Shown: in pieces, positions 24,000 through 36,660 of the stretch
Numbering within the stretch: the first letter of the stretch is position 1
Layout of the letters: each line of letters opens with the position of its first letter
Source: Melieria omissa
Lineage: Eukaryota > Arthropoda > Insecta > Diptera > Ulidiidae
Assembly: GCA_963971225.1 (NCBI GenBank)
Contig: OZ020268.1
Span: forward strand, 35,985,848 to 36,049,847
DNA: 64,000 nucleotides
Reading direction: 5' to 3'
Notes under the pieces: generated by a model
The model's database searches: none
Told to the model about the DNA's origin: nothing
The model's input: only the letters and a program-made list of their open reading frames with translations
Position numbers and translations under genes: made by a program

Positions 24000-24600
24000 T
24001 GGGTCGGATAGGCCTATTAGTAGGCATATTGATTTTAAAATTGGTGCAAACACTCCAAGTCAAAAATGATTTAAATTTAAAATTAAATTTAAAATTAGAT
24101 TTAAAATTAAATTAAAAATTAGATTTAAAATTAAATTAAAATTAGATTTAAATTTAAAATTTAAAAATATTTTTACATTTTTTTAGAATCAAAATTTAAT
24201 AGGTTTTTAGATATCAAACTTGGTGAAAGTGCTTCAATAGTTTGAATCAAGCTATTGAATAGTTGAAGCTTTGAATAGTTGGTGTTTGACTGCGTTTTGC
24301 GCTGAATAATAAATAAAGTGGTTTTATTATTAGGCACAATCCAGATACGAACTTAGAGAAGTCATTTTCGTAACACTATGGTGAAATCACTTCAAATGAA
24401 AAATTTCCAGCTTTCAAATTTCAAATTCAAATTCAAACAAAGTGTTAAGAGAAACTTGGTTTATTCGGCCGTTGCGCTATGGTAGTTAAATGTCAAGTAT
24501 TTTTCTGTTTAAAAATTAAATACAAACTTATGTATGTATATGGAGAAAGATGATTTTTAACTGCAAGCATGGTGAAAGTATGCAAGAAGACTGTATTCTA
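24000..24600. repeat. Degenerate tandem-like repeat, related to 49.4-52.2 kb
   Basis: The pieces GGCCTATT, GATATCAAACTTGGTGAAAG, CACTTCAAATGA and AGAGAAACTTGGTTTATTCG recur in the same order in the region 49459-52170. Within it, 24068-24165 is a run of AAATTTAAAATTAAA/TAGATTTAAAATTAAA units. The first mariner is inserted at its left edge. Confidence 0.55.
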
Positions 24601-27600
24601 CTAAGCCAGTTTTATACCGTAAATCACATGTTCTGAAATGGGTTTTGCCTGTGATCTGCTCAATTTTGTCTCAAACGCCATACAAACAATTCTGATCAGT
24701 ACTATAGAAGTTATAAGACATCCCTATGAGCCATGGATACTGAAATCAAGGTAAATACAGCAAATGCTTCCTGATACTTTTAGCTTTAGGTTAACCCATC
24801 AACGTTCAGATAATAACATTGAAGTGTGCATATTTTCTAGTAATTTTGATTTATTATCTGCACAATACCCAATACGCGCATGAACAGACTTCCATATATT
24901 ATTTCCATATTTAAAAGCGTAAATTTGTATCAGATACATCTTTATTGAAGTTGAAAGTTTCATAACTCATCCCTTAACTCTTATGAAAAATATGTCAAAC
25001 AGAACACGAGCACATACTTACATATTTATGTGCAAATTTCATATTCCGAGTGCTTTGTCTTCTTATGCCCAAATATAATTTTTTGCACTCACGCCTCTGC
25101 TGTACTGTGTGACCGTAAGTGCCAATAGACCGTAACCCACTTTGGCCGACGTCAGAAAGCATAATCGATGGCATATCAGTGCGAAAAATCAAAAAATTAA
25201 CAACTTATTTATGCCGTTCGCTCAGCACGCATTCCCTAATGTCCATCAAATGGAAATAATTTATCAACTTAGGCTCAATTATGTTACGCCCGCCGACCGA
25301 CCGCTCAGCCACTGGCGCACGAGACAACCAACACTCAGCGACCAATCAACGCGCCAAACGACGTCGCCCAATAGCCGCCGACAATGGCAACAGCAGCCAG
25401 CGCTAATCCTTAATAACAGTAAAAGCAAGAAGGAAAACGGGGAAATGTTGAGTCTCGGCGACAGCGACGGCAACGGCATCGGCGACAGCAGCAAAAAGTC
25501 TTAATTGATGGCAACATTTTAATTAAAACACATGACGGCGACAACGGCACACATAAGCGTCATTATCAGTTTTCTGCTTGGCGCGCAGCAGTGGCCGCAA
25601 GCAGGCGCCGCAGCAGCAGCAGCAGCGACAGAAAAACAAAAACAGCGCAAATGCCTGAACAGCAGAGCCTACGATACGAACCGCAAAAACGGAAAGTGCG
25701 AAAAAACGCCTCGCGCAAAAACAGAGATGGAGTGGTGCCGTAGAAGAACAGCGACAAGAAGAACAAAGGGGGTGAGAAAAATCTTGCAAAAACAAAGAGT
25801 CAGCAACCGAAGCGGTCGCAGCGCCAATGTCGTTGGCCAAGCTGGAAACTTGTTGAGAGTAAAGTCGCCGCTGTGCTTGTAGTGCGGAAAATGACACTCG
25901 GAAATCCGATTTGACAAATGCGTTTGCACATGAAACTCATTTATTATTGAGAAGCTGAAAATAATATGAAAATTAAAGCGCGCCGCCAGACGGTGCGTCG
26001 CATACTGCGGCCAGCGGCTGCCAGCGGCAGAATTTATGCACAGAAAATGCAGAAATATTAAGCGTGATATATGAATTTAGACTTGGCGACATCTTAACTC
26101 AAAACGGCGCTCGTTTCGGTTCGCAATTTAACGAGGCGTGCGCGCTTTAACCGCAATTTCGATTGCCACATTAAAATGTTACGTATACCACCCGTTGTGC
26201 GTGCATAGCATTTAATACAAACGTAAAAGCAAATATTTTATCATATTAAGCGTTTAATTAATGAAAAATTCTTTAAATATTTGTTGCGAATGGGATTTGC
26301 GTGAGGGGAAATTTAATATTTTACTCTCACCGCATTTGCTGTGAATGGTTTCGCATTGCGGCGATATTGATTTCTCGGCTCACACCTGCTGCACGCTGCT
26401 CGTTGGTGTGTAAAAGACGCCAGCAGTTGTGTACCGAAAAATCATAGAGAGAGAGAGAGAGAAGGAATCGAGAAATGTCACCGACATGTGTCAAACTAAA
26501 ATGCCAATTTCAATTTGGGTTTCGGAACGAAATTGTTGTAAATCGAAAGTAAATCGAATTTAATCGAAAGTGCACCATGAAACTTTTGCATTGCCATCAA
26601 ATGCAGAGCTGTGAAAATTTGCTAGAAAAGTTGGAATGAATAAATGTTGGTAGTGACGGATTCAGGGGGAGGGGGTGGGGGTTAAAACCCACTGAAATAT
26701 TAAGGTGGACTTTAAAACTTCATACAAATTAAAAGGCATTTTATGAATATTAAACCCTCCCTTCTTGAAACCCTCCCCCCGAAAACATTTTTCTTAATCC
26801 TCCCCTTTATGTTGGAATGTTTTTTTTTAATGGCTCTTTCAGTAAATGTCGCTGTTTGAAGGATCAATAATTTATTTAAGTTTACTAACTTAATTACTGA
26901 AAATATTTAAAATTTTGCACTGTGCTCACCAACAACGCATTTGCTGCTTAAAATTGTTGAAAAAAAACTTTGATATATCTTTTCCTCGCCGAAAGTTACT
27001 GAAGTTGGGTGTTCGCTGCAGTTGAATTATATACTTTAAACACTAATATATTCGTAATGTTTGCATGCGGAATGCATAAATTTACCGCTCTTCTGTTGCT
27101 GGCTGAGTTGTGGCTATGTGGTGCGGACAAAAGCTGAAAGGTTCATTGCACTCGATGCAGCCGGAAAATCTGTACATAGCATTCGGCTCATCGTCAGTTT
27201 TACTAAATATCGTTTGTACAGACACACACACACCCAAACGTGCATACATATACATTTATGTGCAAATGTAAATACATACATATATTTTTGTATTTAATTT
27301 AAAGGCGTGACTGTTATCGTTCCATTTCGTATTCGCAATTTTTTGTTGGCTGCTTTTTTTGCTTTTCAGTTTTTCTCAGCACTCAGAGTATGGGTTTGTG
27401 TGTGTGTGCGTTTGCATTTCATTTTCCATTTTCTACTGTTTCTGTGTTACCAAAGTGAATTGCACAGCACATTGAATGCAATGCAATAAATTTTGAACGT
27501 TCAGGCAGTGCGAGCGCACATACACACACACACACACACAGCCCAGCCAGGATCGACCGGCAAACATGCAGCACTACATAGTGCAAACGCCACGCCAGCA

Positions 27601-29210
27601 CGCTATAGTTGCCGCCGGATAGCACGCCACGAGTTTCCTGCTCGTGCCGCACACCACCTCGAACATTCCCACTGCTTGATGGCGCCAATGTGCCAGTTGT
27701 ATTCGGCACCTTTGCAGCACTAACTGGGGAAAACTGGTCGAAGCGCCTGTCGCCCTAAAATCGGTCCTCCTTTCCCCGCTCACTTTTAGTGCGGTCGTTA
27801 TATTTCGTTTGGTTGTGCCCTCTATTGATTACTTAAAACTTTATTCAGGCCATTCATTTCTCCGATTTTGACTGCAGACGCATACGATTGCCGATGTGTG
27901 AGTTTTGGCACAAACACTAACACACACACATTTGTATACTTTAACATTCACATCGATATCAATATTAGCATTTGCAACGCATCTCTTCTTACATTGGTAG
28001 CAAATAATACAATTCTGAACATCACACTTGCCATTGGCCACACTTTGGGCACGATTGGGTTTTGTTTGAGGCTTATGTGAAGTACGTACTGATACATACA
28101 TACATATGTTTAAATAATATATGAAAGTATTACCAGTGGTTTTTGCTCAAGTTCATTTATTCTTTTGGTAGTCAAAGTAGAGAAGTCTTTACGAAAAATT
28201 GTTATTTTGGACATAAAGTGCTACTGCCCAATCCACAAAACAGGACCTTGCAAAGACGCCATCTTACTATATAAGTTTAATATAATAAATTATTCAAATT
28301 CATTTTTCCTTACAAGCTTTTTTAAGTCCTGAGCTCATGTATATGTATGTATATTAGAAATCGTTAAATAACTGATTTATCAATATTAAAATCCGCATGC
28401 AAGCGAGCATGTTTCTTCGTATTTCAGACAAATTTAATTCATTTAAAATTGTAATTCAATTTAATCTCACAATATTTATGTAAAATGGTGACAAATATTT
28501 GCAGCCTATTAAGTGTTTCTTATCTTGAAGGATATTTTGAACTTCGCATAATATACAATGACTTAGTATTTCAACCAGTGAATCACAAACGATTCTTACA
28601 ACTTTTGAGCCCATTACCAGTTGAAATCATATTTGGCAATCACAAGTTTTGTAAATATATATTTGGAGCGTTGTGACCTGTCAATACTCTCTGAATTAAA
28701 CTAAAAAACTTAATATATGAATTGAATTTACTTAAAGAAATGCTTTCGTCTCTGTGGTCACCTTTTTGAAGTTTCTTAGTCGATAATACCATCTCTTGCC
28801 CACCGAAAAATAAATATACAGTTGAATTAGGAACAATTTATACTACGACTACATACTCAATAGACTTGAATAAGTCTCCCTTTGTACATATGCGATTTGA
28901 TGAAAAAGTATATAACCCAAACATTTGAAAATTGAACTAAAAAGTTAAGAACATATTTCGCATTTTTCTACAAAAAACTTATAATTTTCGATCAAAAAGC
29001 AAGAAAGATTATATTCACAGTGAGAAAGAAGGTGAATGGGGTTTTTTTAATCTATTTTTGCTTGTGCTCGGTGAAAATCTAAAAGGGATAAATTTTAACT
29101 TTGTTGGTATGGAAAGCGCTCCTTTGTTATTTGTTTTGGAATCTTTATTGTCTATTGTCTTTATTGTTGTTGTCTAATAGTCTAAGAAGAAGATCGATCG
29201 AAGATCAAAT
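24601..29210. other. Non-coding stretch, no gene supported
   Basis: Contains CAG/GCA tracts (25605-25630), a GA run (26445-26462), poly-C/poly-G patches near 26668-26682 and 26770-26782, and CA runs (27225-27232 and 27520-27540). Frames of 60-124 codons at 25142-25929 and 27061-28101 overlap in several registers on both strands; none has a recognisable domain. Confidence 0.5.
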
Positions 29211-29303
29211 CATTCAATTAGGTTGACAAGTATTCCAAATATGATATTTTCTCACTTACTTTACAACATTTACAACTGGGAAGCAGATTTTCTAGTCAGC
29301 TTA

Positions 29304-30572
29304 ACACTTCGTTCAATAATGTGTGTGACTGACACATAAATGGCGGCATTAATATTAAATCAATATTTTTTTCGAAATTGTGAACCTTTTTAGGCTTACT
29401 GTCAAAATTATATGTCAATCCGACCATTAGTTTAAAAGTTACAGTGCTTTAAGTGACACTACTTTTGAGTTTTCAAAAAAAATGAATTCAAAGCAATTCT
29501 GTGTGCTGATTTATCATTGTTTTTTAATGAAAAAAAATACTGTTCAATGCCAGGAATGGCTTGAAAAACATTATTCGGACTCTGCTCTGCTATGCCGAAT
29601 TCAAACGTGGTCGTACAGACACCGATGACATTCCATCTACTGGACGGCCAAATGACGCTGTTATTCCGGAAAATGTTGAAAAAACACTGAAAATCATTAT
29701 GTCCGACCGTAAAGTGAAAGTGGGGGAGATTGCTGACATTCTAAAGATATCAGCAGGCAGTGTACACACCATAATACACGAACATTTGGTTATGAAAAAG
29801 GTGTTTTCGAAATGGGTGCCGCGTTTGCTCACACCGGAGCAAAAACAACAACGAATCGATGATTCAAAGAGCTGTTTGGACATGTTTACGCGCAACAAGT
29901 CGGAGTTTTTGCGTCGGTACATCACAATGGATGAAACATGGATCCACCATTTCACTCCAGAGTCAAATCGGCAGTCTGCTGAGTGGCATGCAACCGGTGA
30001 AAGCCGCCCAAAGCGTCCAAAGGCACAAACATCGGCTGGCAAGGTTATGGCGTCAGTATTTTGGGATGTGCACGGAATAATATTCATCGACTATCTTAAG
30101 AAAGGGAAAACAATCAATAGCGACTATTATATAGCGTTGTTGGAACGTTTGAAAGAAGAAATCGCGATTAAGCGGCCCCATATGAAGAAGAAAAAAGTGT
30201 TGTTTCACCAAGACAATGCACCGTGTCACAAGTCGATGAAAACGATGGCAAAAATGCATGAATTGGGCTTCGAATTGCTTCCTCATCCCCCGTATTCTCC
30301 AGATCTGGCCCCCAGCGACTACTGGCTCTTCGCAGACCTCAAAAAGATGCTCCGTGGTAAGAGATTTGGCTCAAATGATGAAGTAATCGCCGAAACTAAC
30401 GCCTATTTTGAAGGCAAAGAAAAATCGTTCTACAAAGGCGGTATCGAAAGATTGGAAAAGCGTTGGAATGATTGTATCTCCCTAAAAGGGGACTATGTTG
30501 ATGAATAAAAACGAATTTTGGCAAAAAAATGTGTTTTAATTAGTTAGTCACACACATTATTGAACGAAGTGT
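29304..30572 (+). mobile_element. Irritans-type mariner, copy 2 (1269 bp)
   Basis: The same 27-bp perfect terminal inverted repeats as copy 1 occur at both ends, flanked by TA (29302-29303 and 30573-30574). It is 20 bp shorter than copy 1. A 3-bp gain near codon 7 and a net 23-bp loss near codon 36 account exactly for this. Outside these, I count only about 20 substitutions over the element, so the two copies are close relatives. Confidence 0.95.
29482..30508 (+). pseudogene. Mariner transposase with N-terminal frameshift
   Basis: The native ATG is at 29482, but after SDSA the frame breaks. Where copy 1 has 27 bases encoding most of PSKRTICYW, copy 2 has four (CTGC), and the original frame then meets TGA at 29626-29628. 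The correct frame resumes at YAEFKRG and runs open to 30508, so about 300 residues of the linker, second DNA-binding region and full catalytic domain remain readable. The lost part belongs to the first helix-turn-helix. The second catalytic motif is HQDNAPCHKS, the common family form, and PHPPYSPDLAPSD is intact. There is no ATG giving a complete protein, so it is non-autonomous as it stands. Confidence 0.93.
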
Positions 30573-31060
30573 TAGTATGACAGCCCCCAAAACGGGTGAA
30601 AAAGAATATGAACTTATATCTTAAAGATCTACCATAAAGAGTTGGACTAAGGCCCTTCGACACCGAGTTCAATTTTGTAAAAATTTGCTTTTGATCGTAA
30701 GGAAGTTGTGGCTGGAACATTACTTTTATACTCGCAAATTCTGAAATAATCCTTTTATCCGGAGACATATGATTGGATTAAAAATTCTGCGTAGGACCAT
30801 TATTCAGATATCATAAGATCTGAATAATGAGGGTTATTAAAACTTGGTGGGGCTTATTATCGCAGTAGTCTCGAAAGAGGTAAGGAAATTCACAGTGAGA
30901 TTTATTTTATTCAGGGACAGTTTTAGATTTGACCCTCTAAAGATTTTTACCCTAAGCAGCCATGGAGCAATCTTGTGGCCTCCATGCAAGGTAATTCACT
31001 CCCACTCCATTTCTTTGCTCATGTATTTCTCCATCAAACCTCTAAAATGAGAGCTTCCAG

Positions 31061-31350
31061 AGTATAAAAAATCAATTATTTTAATTTCCATACCATACTA
31101 AATCATCCACTGCACACAGTTTCCCCTTTTTCTTATAATGGAGAACTGAATACACAGTGTTACTGAATATTATTTCTGGTTTGACGTGTACTTACTGGTT
31201 TTTTGTTTCGCAAATTTTCTGTCATTAAAGTGACTGAAACGTAAGTAAGTAAGTGAAGACAGTTAATTTTTGCTTGTTTAGAAATGCAATGACCTATTTT
31301 CAATATTGTACAGACGTGTGAGTATGTGCGCCAGTCGCACACACGACTTG
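31061..31350. other. Non-coding stretch, nothing recognised
   Basis: AT-rich DNA. Short GTAAGTAAGTAAGT tandem near 31240-31255. Confidence 0.5.
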
Positions 31351-31450
31351 TTTTTTGGAGGGGCAGGGGTTTGCTTACAATTCTTGAGCCAAAAACCATA
31401 TTTTTTACCAGCAATATTTATTTGGGGACTTTGAACCGCCTGTGTGTGCC
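31351..31450 (+). repeat. Dispersed repeat family C, copy 2
   Basis: Matches 12762-12890 in the same orientation (TTGAGCCAAA, AACCATATTTT, ACCAGCAAT, TTTGAACCGCC). Confidence 0.55.
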
Positions 31451-34400
31451 ACTGATGTGTGCTATACACATACGTTACACATGTATAGTACACATGTACA
31501 GCTTACAGCTTTCCTTGTTGACATCTGTCAGATACAAATGTTATCACTATTGCGTATTGATGCTGTTGGTAATTATTTTTTTAACGTGACTAGTCATTTT
31601 CATACAACTTCTAACAAAGAGTGTTGGCTGCACTTAAAATCTAAACTAGAAGAAATATTTTCCTTAAACAAATTCCCGTTCTAAATTTAAACTTTGACAT
31701 ATTATTGTCATTTTGTTGTACTGTATGTGCCTCTCGCATGCAACCAAAACTACATATTCGAGTTGTTAGCAATTTATTTTGTAAGTTACTCCTGCCTGGT
31801 CGGTCGGTGGCTGCCACTGGCAAAATTCAACATTGCACCGAGCTGAATAAACAATGTAATAGTCCAAGGAAATTCTAAAATGCTGCTGTAAATACTTAAT
31901 AGAGATAGTTTTACGTGCACAAACAAAAAGTTTTCGAGCGAATGGCCGCCAGCGCTTCAAAAACTAATTGAGTACACATGACTTGGCTTCCGACGCTGCG
32001 CAACTTATCTGACGGTAGCGAATGCAAATGGCCGTTTAAAATTTAATACAGGCAAATGTGTTTCCAATATTAAATGTGACACGCTAACGATTTATGTACT
32101 TTTTCGCATTTGCAACCAAGCACATGACTTGGCTCGAAATTATAATGCAAATTGATGTCGCAACGACGCGCAGGCAACGGCGCGCAACAGCAGCCAAATA
32201 ATCTCTTGTTGACATTATCGCAAATTCGCAAATGACAAAATTACTCGGATGTGAAAGAGAACAGGGAGAATGCGAAAAAATAAATATGCGGAAGCAGCGA
32301 GACAGACACGCAGCAGAGTGAGAGGAATGGCAACGGCAAATGCCAAGAAAAATGCCCAATCACAGGCCGCAAAATAAGATGCTTGAACTGCCAAATAAAT
32401 ACTATAATGACAACAGCAACAACAAGTTACTACAGAAAAATGAACAACAAACATAACCATCACAATAGAAGACCAACAACAACAACAACAACGACGACGA
32501 CACTTGCCATTTAAACTGATTAAGTGTCATTGTGCTCAAACTTTTAAAGACTCTCATCACTTGACTGCCGTTGCTGCTACTGCTGGTGTTGTTGTAGTTG
32601 TGCTTCTTCTTCTTCTTATTTCTTTCTTCACTTATTGTACTTAACTTGTCAGCCTAATATTGCATTTCAATATAGCAACATAAATAGCACAACAACAACG
32701 AAAGCAACGAAAACACCCTCGTAGTGGCGACACGAATGCCGCCAGGCTGATTACAATGATTTACTTAAGTCGACACCAATGAACCAAATACAATAATGAC
32801 AGCCGGCAGACGCAAGCGACGGCGACAAGCTTCGAGTGCTGTGCACAGTAGTGATGAAATGATGAGAGCGACGGTGGAGCATGGCCGCTGGTAGGACTAG
32901 ACGCTCCTGTCGGGGATGATGACAGGATATGAAACGCGAACGCGCCGTGAATGAACGGAACTGCTTTAAAAGCATCAACAGCCGCCAAACACCTTTTAAG
33001 CTGTTAACACCGTTTCTGCCAGCTCGAGCAGAAGACGGCAACGGCACCTCTACAGGCAGCCAGGCAGGCAATGAGCGAGTGCGGTGCTGCACGTACGCAA
33101 CAAGCCTGCAAGGTGCTTGTCGGAAGTGTGGGTGTGGGGAGCAGATCGTTGGTGGCGTGCCAAGGAAGAATATGAAAAAATGAGGGGATGGCCTGTGTGT
33201 GAGTGCGCCTCTAAAACCTTCCGCTGCGCCTTCGTCACGAGCTGCAATTGAGAGGGAATAATTCAATTTGAAAGCTCGCCGCAACTGGCGCTCGCACTGC
33301 CAGACGCCGTGGACCGTACATGACGGAAATGTAAAAATTACACTCGTCATGCTTGCGGTAATGCGACGAGCCAACGCTAAGCGTCACCTTTCGTGCTTAG
33401 TTTTTCTTTGCTGCGGCTGTTGCGTTTTGTTTTGGTTGGCGCCCGTGGACAGAGGGGAGTTGCGCGTGCAGTATAAAGCGCCGTGTGTGTGAAGTTGGGT
33501 GTGAAATCGGCGTTGCAAATAAAAATAGAGTAAATAAGGAGCAATTTTGTGGCATTGTCATAAGGTCTAAAGTGATGAATTTAGGGATCATAATTTATGT
33601 ATTTAACTCATTCATGAGCACTTCAAAGCCGTTTGGATTTTTACAACTCACTCAAGCTTACAACAAGCTCAATTAGCACACATATGCCTCATTAATCGGT
33701 AAAGGTAATAATATAGTTTCAACATGGCTTATACCAATCTTTGAAAAAAAGAAGCTAAATAAAAAATTTGTACTCTTCATACTCTTCGTAAATATTGTCT
33801 GTAATCAATTTTTTTGCAATTTGTTCAAGTCTAGTAAATAGATTCAAATACGTCAAAGTATGACAGATTAAATTTTGCCTCGCTCTTGTGTCAGTATGAA
33901 GATAATAAGTTCCTAACGAAGCACATAACTTTGTGCCAAAAACTGTAGTTAGTTATGTGCACAAAATTATCCATAAAAGGAAACATCTCGAAGCAGTTAT
34001 CTCGACAAATCTTTCCTTTTAAGCTGTCTTATTCTCCTAATCTACCATTTCCACTCGCTGACGTTCAAATGACTCTGTAAACCTAAGCCCAATTGAATAA
34101 TTCATTGTTTGATTTGATTTAATGTTGATTATGTATGCATTAGGGATGCAATCCCGGGATCACGAATCCTGAAATCCTGAGAAATCAGATCCCAGGATCG
34201 AAGCATAATAATAGCTTACTTTTTGCTTTTGTCACCTTAATTTCCAAAAAGGCAAAGATTCTTATTTAAAAAAAATAATCCATACTGTCTGTGACGTTTG
34301 AATAAGTTCCAACAACAATAGCTTTGTATAAACTTTCAAGTTTAACTGTTGCCTACACCAGTGTGACTTGTTGCATTCATAATACACAATGGGTGAAAAT

Positions 34401-35569
34401 AAGGGGGCAACATAACGAAATGGTTGAAATAAAAGTTTCATTTGAGGTTTGAAGCTATTGGGATTTTTAAGAAGTGTTTTCTAAAAATCTTCGAAAACTC
34501 AGTCTTTTCCCTGTTATTTCAGTTATGAGCACATATCTCGGAAACGAATCATCTAACTAGCACAAGCGATCGGTTGTTGAAAAGATAATACCTTGGCTGT
34601 TCCAGCGAAATACAGATTGTCAGAATCAGATGAGATTTTCAGAAGTTACTGATGCTGAAAGTTTAAAAACAGTGAATTTCTCGACCATTTTTAAATATCC
34701 TCGAATGATAGTGATAATGATATTATTTGTGCAAATGTTAATCTTAACATAAGTAGAATCGAAAGAAAAATTGCAAAGTTATGAAGCATTGACCGAAAAC
34801 ACCGAACAATTTTTTGTTTATGAAATCCATCCAAATTTTGATATACGCTTGAAACTGGATGTCATTGATAGTAACCTGGCATAGTCAGATTTTAATTTTT
34901 TGACCCAAAGTTCTTTTCAAAATAATTTTACAATATTTGCACTTGTGCAATGATAAAGCTTTGGGTATCAAATGAAAGAGAAAATTTGTTTCCTTCAAAC
35001 TAAAATTTTTATTTTGAACTTTAAGAACCAAAATATGTCAAAACATGCATGCTTTGATTCTCAGTCTGTAGATTCATCATCTACATTTTATTTTATTTTT
35101 ATTCACGTGAAGACCTTGGGTTCCTATAAAAAGCTAAGCAGCTATGTATCCAAATACACCTATGTTCCTAACTAAATATGTCATGCTGAAGAATTTGGCT
35201 GAGCTTCTTGTAACCATCTATGAGTTTTATGCCGATATTGAACGGCGGGTTGGTAGTTTTTAAAAGACAGATAAAATAAGAATTTCAATTTGAAAGCATA
35301 AGCAATTTGGTTTTTCCAAAAAGGAGTCGCCTGACGCGCGTCCTAATACCCAACCAACTGAGTTGAACCAACCCAAACTTCTCTAAGCGACTAGTATTCA
35401 TATATCTACACCACTGACTGATGTGTTTTCTTTTGGTTAATAAAAAAAATCTAGTCTACGAATTACTTGTGTATGGTACAAGAAAGCTTCGTTTCGGTGC
35501 TGATAAACGGTAATCCAACATCCAACAGCATAAACTGCCCATCTAACGAACAGTTCACAACATGCTTAC
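31451..35569. other. Non-coding stretch, no gene supported
   Basis: Includes a CAA/CGA tract (32475-32502) and a GC-richer patch (32750-33490) with overlapping frames up to 207 codons on the minus strand and 84 on the plus strand; none has a motif. A TATAAAG at about 33472 is the only core-promoter-like word noticed, without a supporting transcript structure. Around 34150-34200 are ATCCCGGGATC-like palindromic words. Confidence 0.5.
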
Positions 35570-35917
35570 ATACCGCTTCGGTTGTATGTTACGCTTAAGT
35601 TCGTTGTGGCGTATGGAGGCGTTGTGACCTAGACGACCGATCAGAGCGCTCTGTGACTGGGTGTGGCCGCGCAATCCGGCACCGCTGACGGCAGTAGCTG
35701 CTGCAATGCCAGTGCGTAACGATGTGGCTAGTTCGCGATGGTGGCCGGCAATGGCATGTTGCGACTCGAAGGCGTAGTCGAGGCCGGGCAGTTCCAGCGA
35801 GGCGATCGGATGGATGCGTGTCAATGAGAGAGTGCTCTCGAGAACGGTGCTGAGAAGTGGGGCGCTGCGAAGCGATCTTAAACTACCGCGTCGTGTGAGG
35901 GGTTCCGGCTTATACAT
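35570..35917 (-). CDS. Candidate 5' coding exon of an unidentified host gene
   Basis: On the minus strand an ATG at 35917 opens a frame of about 115 codons beginning MYKPEPLTRRGSLRSLRSAP. An in-frame TAA stands immediately before the ATG, so this is the first Met. Codons end mostly in G or C although the surroundings are AT-rich, and no comparable frame overlaps on the other strand. Near the 3' end are two donor-like sites: GTATGT from 35573 and GTAAGC from 35569; the frame otherwise reaches a TGA at 35555-35557. The peptide has a basic/serine N-terminal part (RRGSLRSLRS) and an alanine/histidine-rich middle, with no signal peptide or membrane segment. I recognise no domain. Upstream DNA to about 36.6 kb has the look of a 5' UTR. 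It resembles an alternative first exon of a long gene; that is inference. Confidence 0.5.
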
Positions 35918-36660
35918 TTATGTTGATTTATTTGTTGATTCTGCGGATTTATTTGGCTTGTTTCCGGTGGCAAACCGCCCACAATTGGCAAAGTAGACAA
36001 AGCACTGCGTTGACTATCGCAGGTAGCGTGCGTTGTGTGGCGTTGCGTTGACTTTGGTTGTTCAATGCGTGTTGTGCTGACGATGATTTGACATCGACAG
36101 CAACAATTTTACAAAACGTTTATGTTAAAACTAAACGCTCGACGCTGTGATGCATGTTTGCGTCATACAACGCCGCCGTCGTTGCTAAATTGTCACGTAA
36201 ACTTGCGTGTCCTTTCGGATGCCTTGGTTGCGTTGCCGGTACCAATTATTCTGCAGGCGATCGCGCACGCTTCAACACTAACGACGTCGCAAACAACAAC
36301 AATCACAGCCACTACTACCACATTCGCAATCACATAGCAAACACAGCAAACACAGACACCGACACGAGTACGTGTTATAATGGAATTAACGCTTTATTAA
36401 TTGGCTGCGCTGCAATCGGATCGTTTTGCGCTGTAACGTTTTGTTTACAATTTACCGTTGACCGTACTATTACGACCAATTATGATGTTTATCGGCTATT
36501 TTCACAGCAAAACTGTTCGGGCACGCAATCCTGTCAGCCGTTTGTATGGCGCTCTCGTATTTTGCGCCTTGTCACTTTGCTTGATTTCACAATTGTAAAA
36601 CACTAAATATTTCGATAACCAAAGTTTACAAGTCACTTTCTTGAAAAATTACAGGGCGAG
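35918..36660 (-). promoter_or_regulatory. Possible 5' UTR and promoter region of the 35.9-kb exon
   Basis: The DNA upstream of the candidate exon on the minus strand is less AT-rich than its surroundings and CAA/CAAC-rich near the ATG, as in many fly leaders. No convincing TATA box or initiator was identified, and the transcription start cannot be placed. The 150-codon plus-strand frame at 36154-36606 crosses this region and carries Asn/His/Thr repeats; I regard it as a shadow. Confidence 0.25.

Larger units (their letters stand above)
29211..31060. repeat. Dispersed repeat family B, split by a mariner
   Basis: Left part (29211-29303): CTTACTTTACAACATTTACA matches the 5855-5880 segment of the first family B copy. 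Right part (from 30573): TAGTATGACAGCC matches the TTTTGTATGGCAGCC that follows in that copy, and AAGCAGCCATGGAGCAAT near 30955 matches its tail. The mariner at 29304-30572 sits between these two, so the uninterrupted copy at 5.8-5.95 kb is a paralogous empty site. A perfect 11-bp inverted repeat (ATTATTCAGAT) occurs at 30799-30809 and 30818-30828. Confidence 0.6.

Noticed and set aside
32751..33374. 207-codon minus-strand frame
   Set aside because: No recognisable domain; overlapped by other frames on both strands in a GC-richer patch.
33466..33510. TATAAAG as a core promoter
   Set aside because: No initiator at the right distance and no gene-like frame downstream.
36122..36606. 150-codon plus-strand frame rich in Asn, His and Thr
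   Set aside because: It lies antisense to the likely leader of the 35.9-kb exon, and its repeats come from CAA/CAC tracts.
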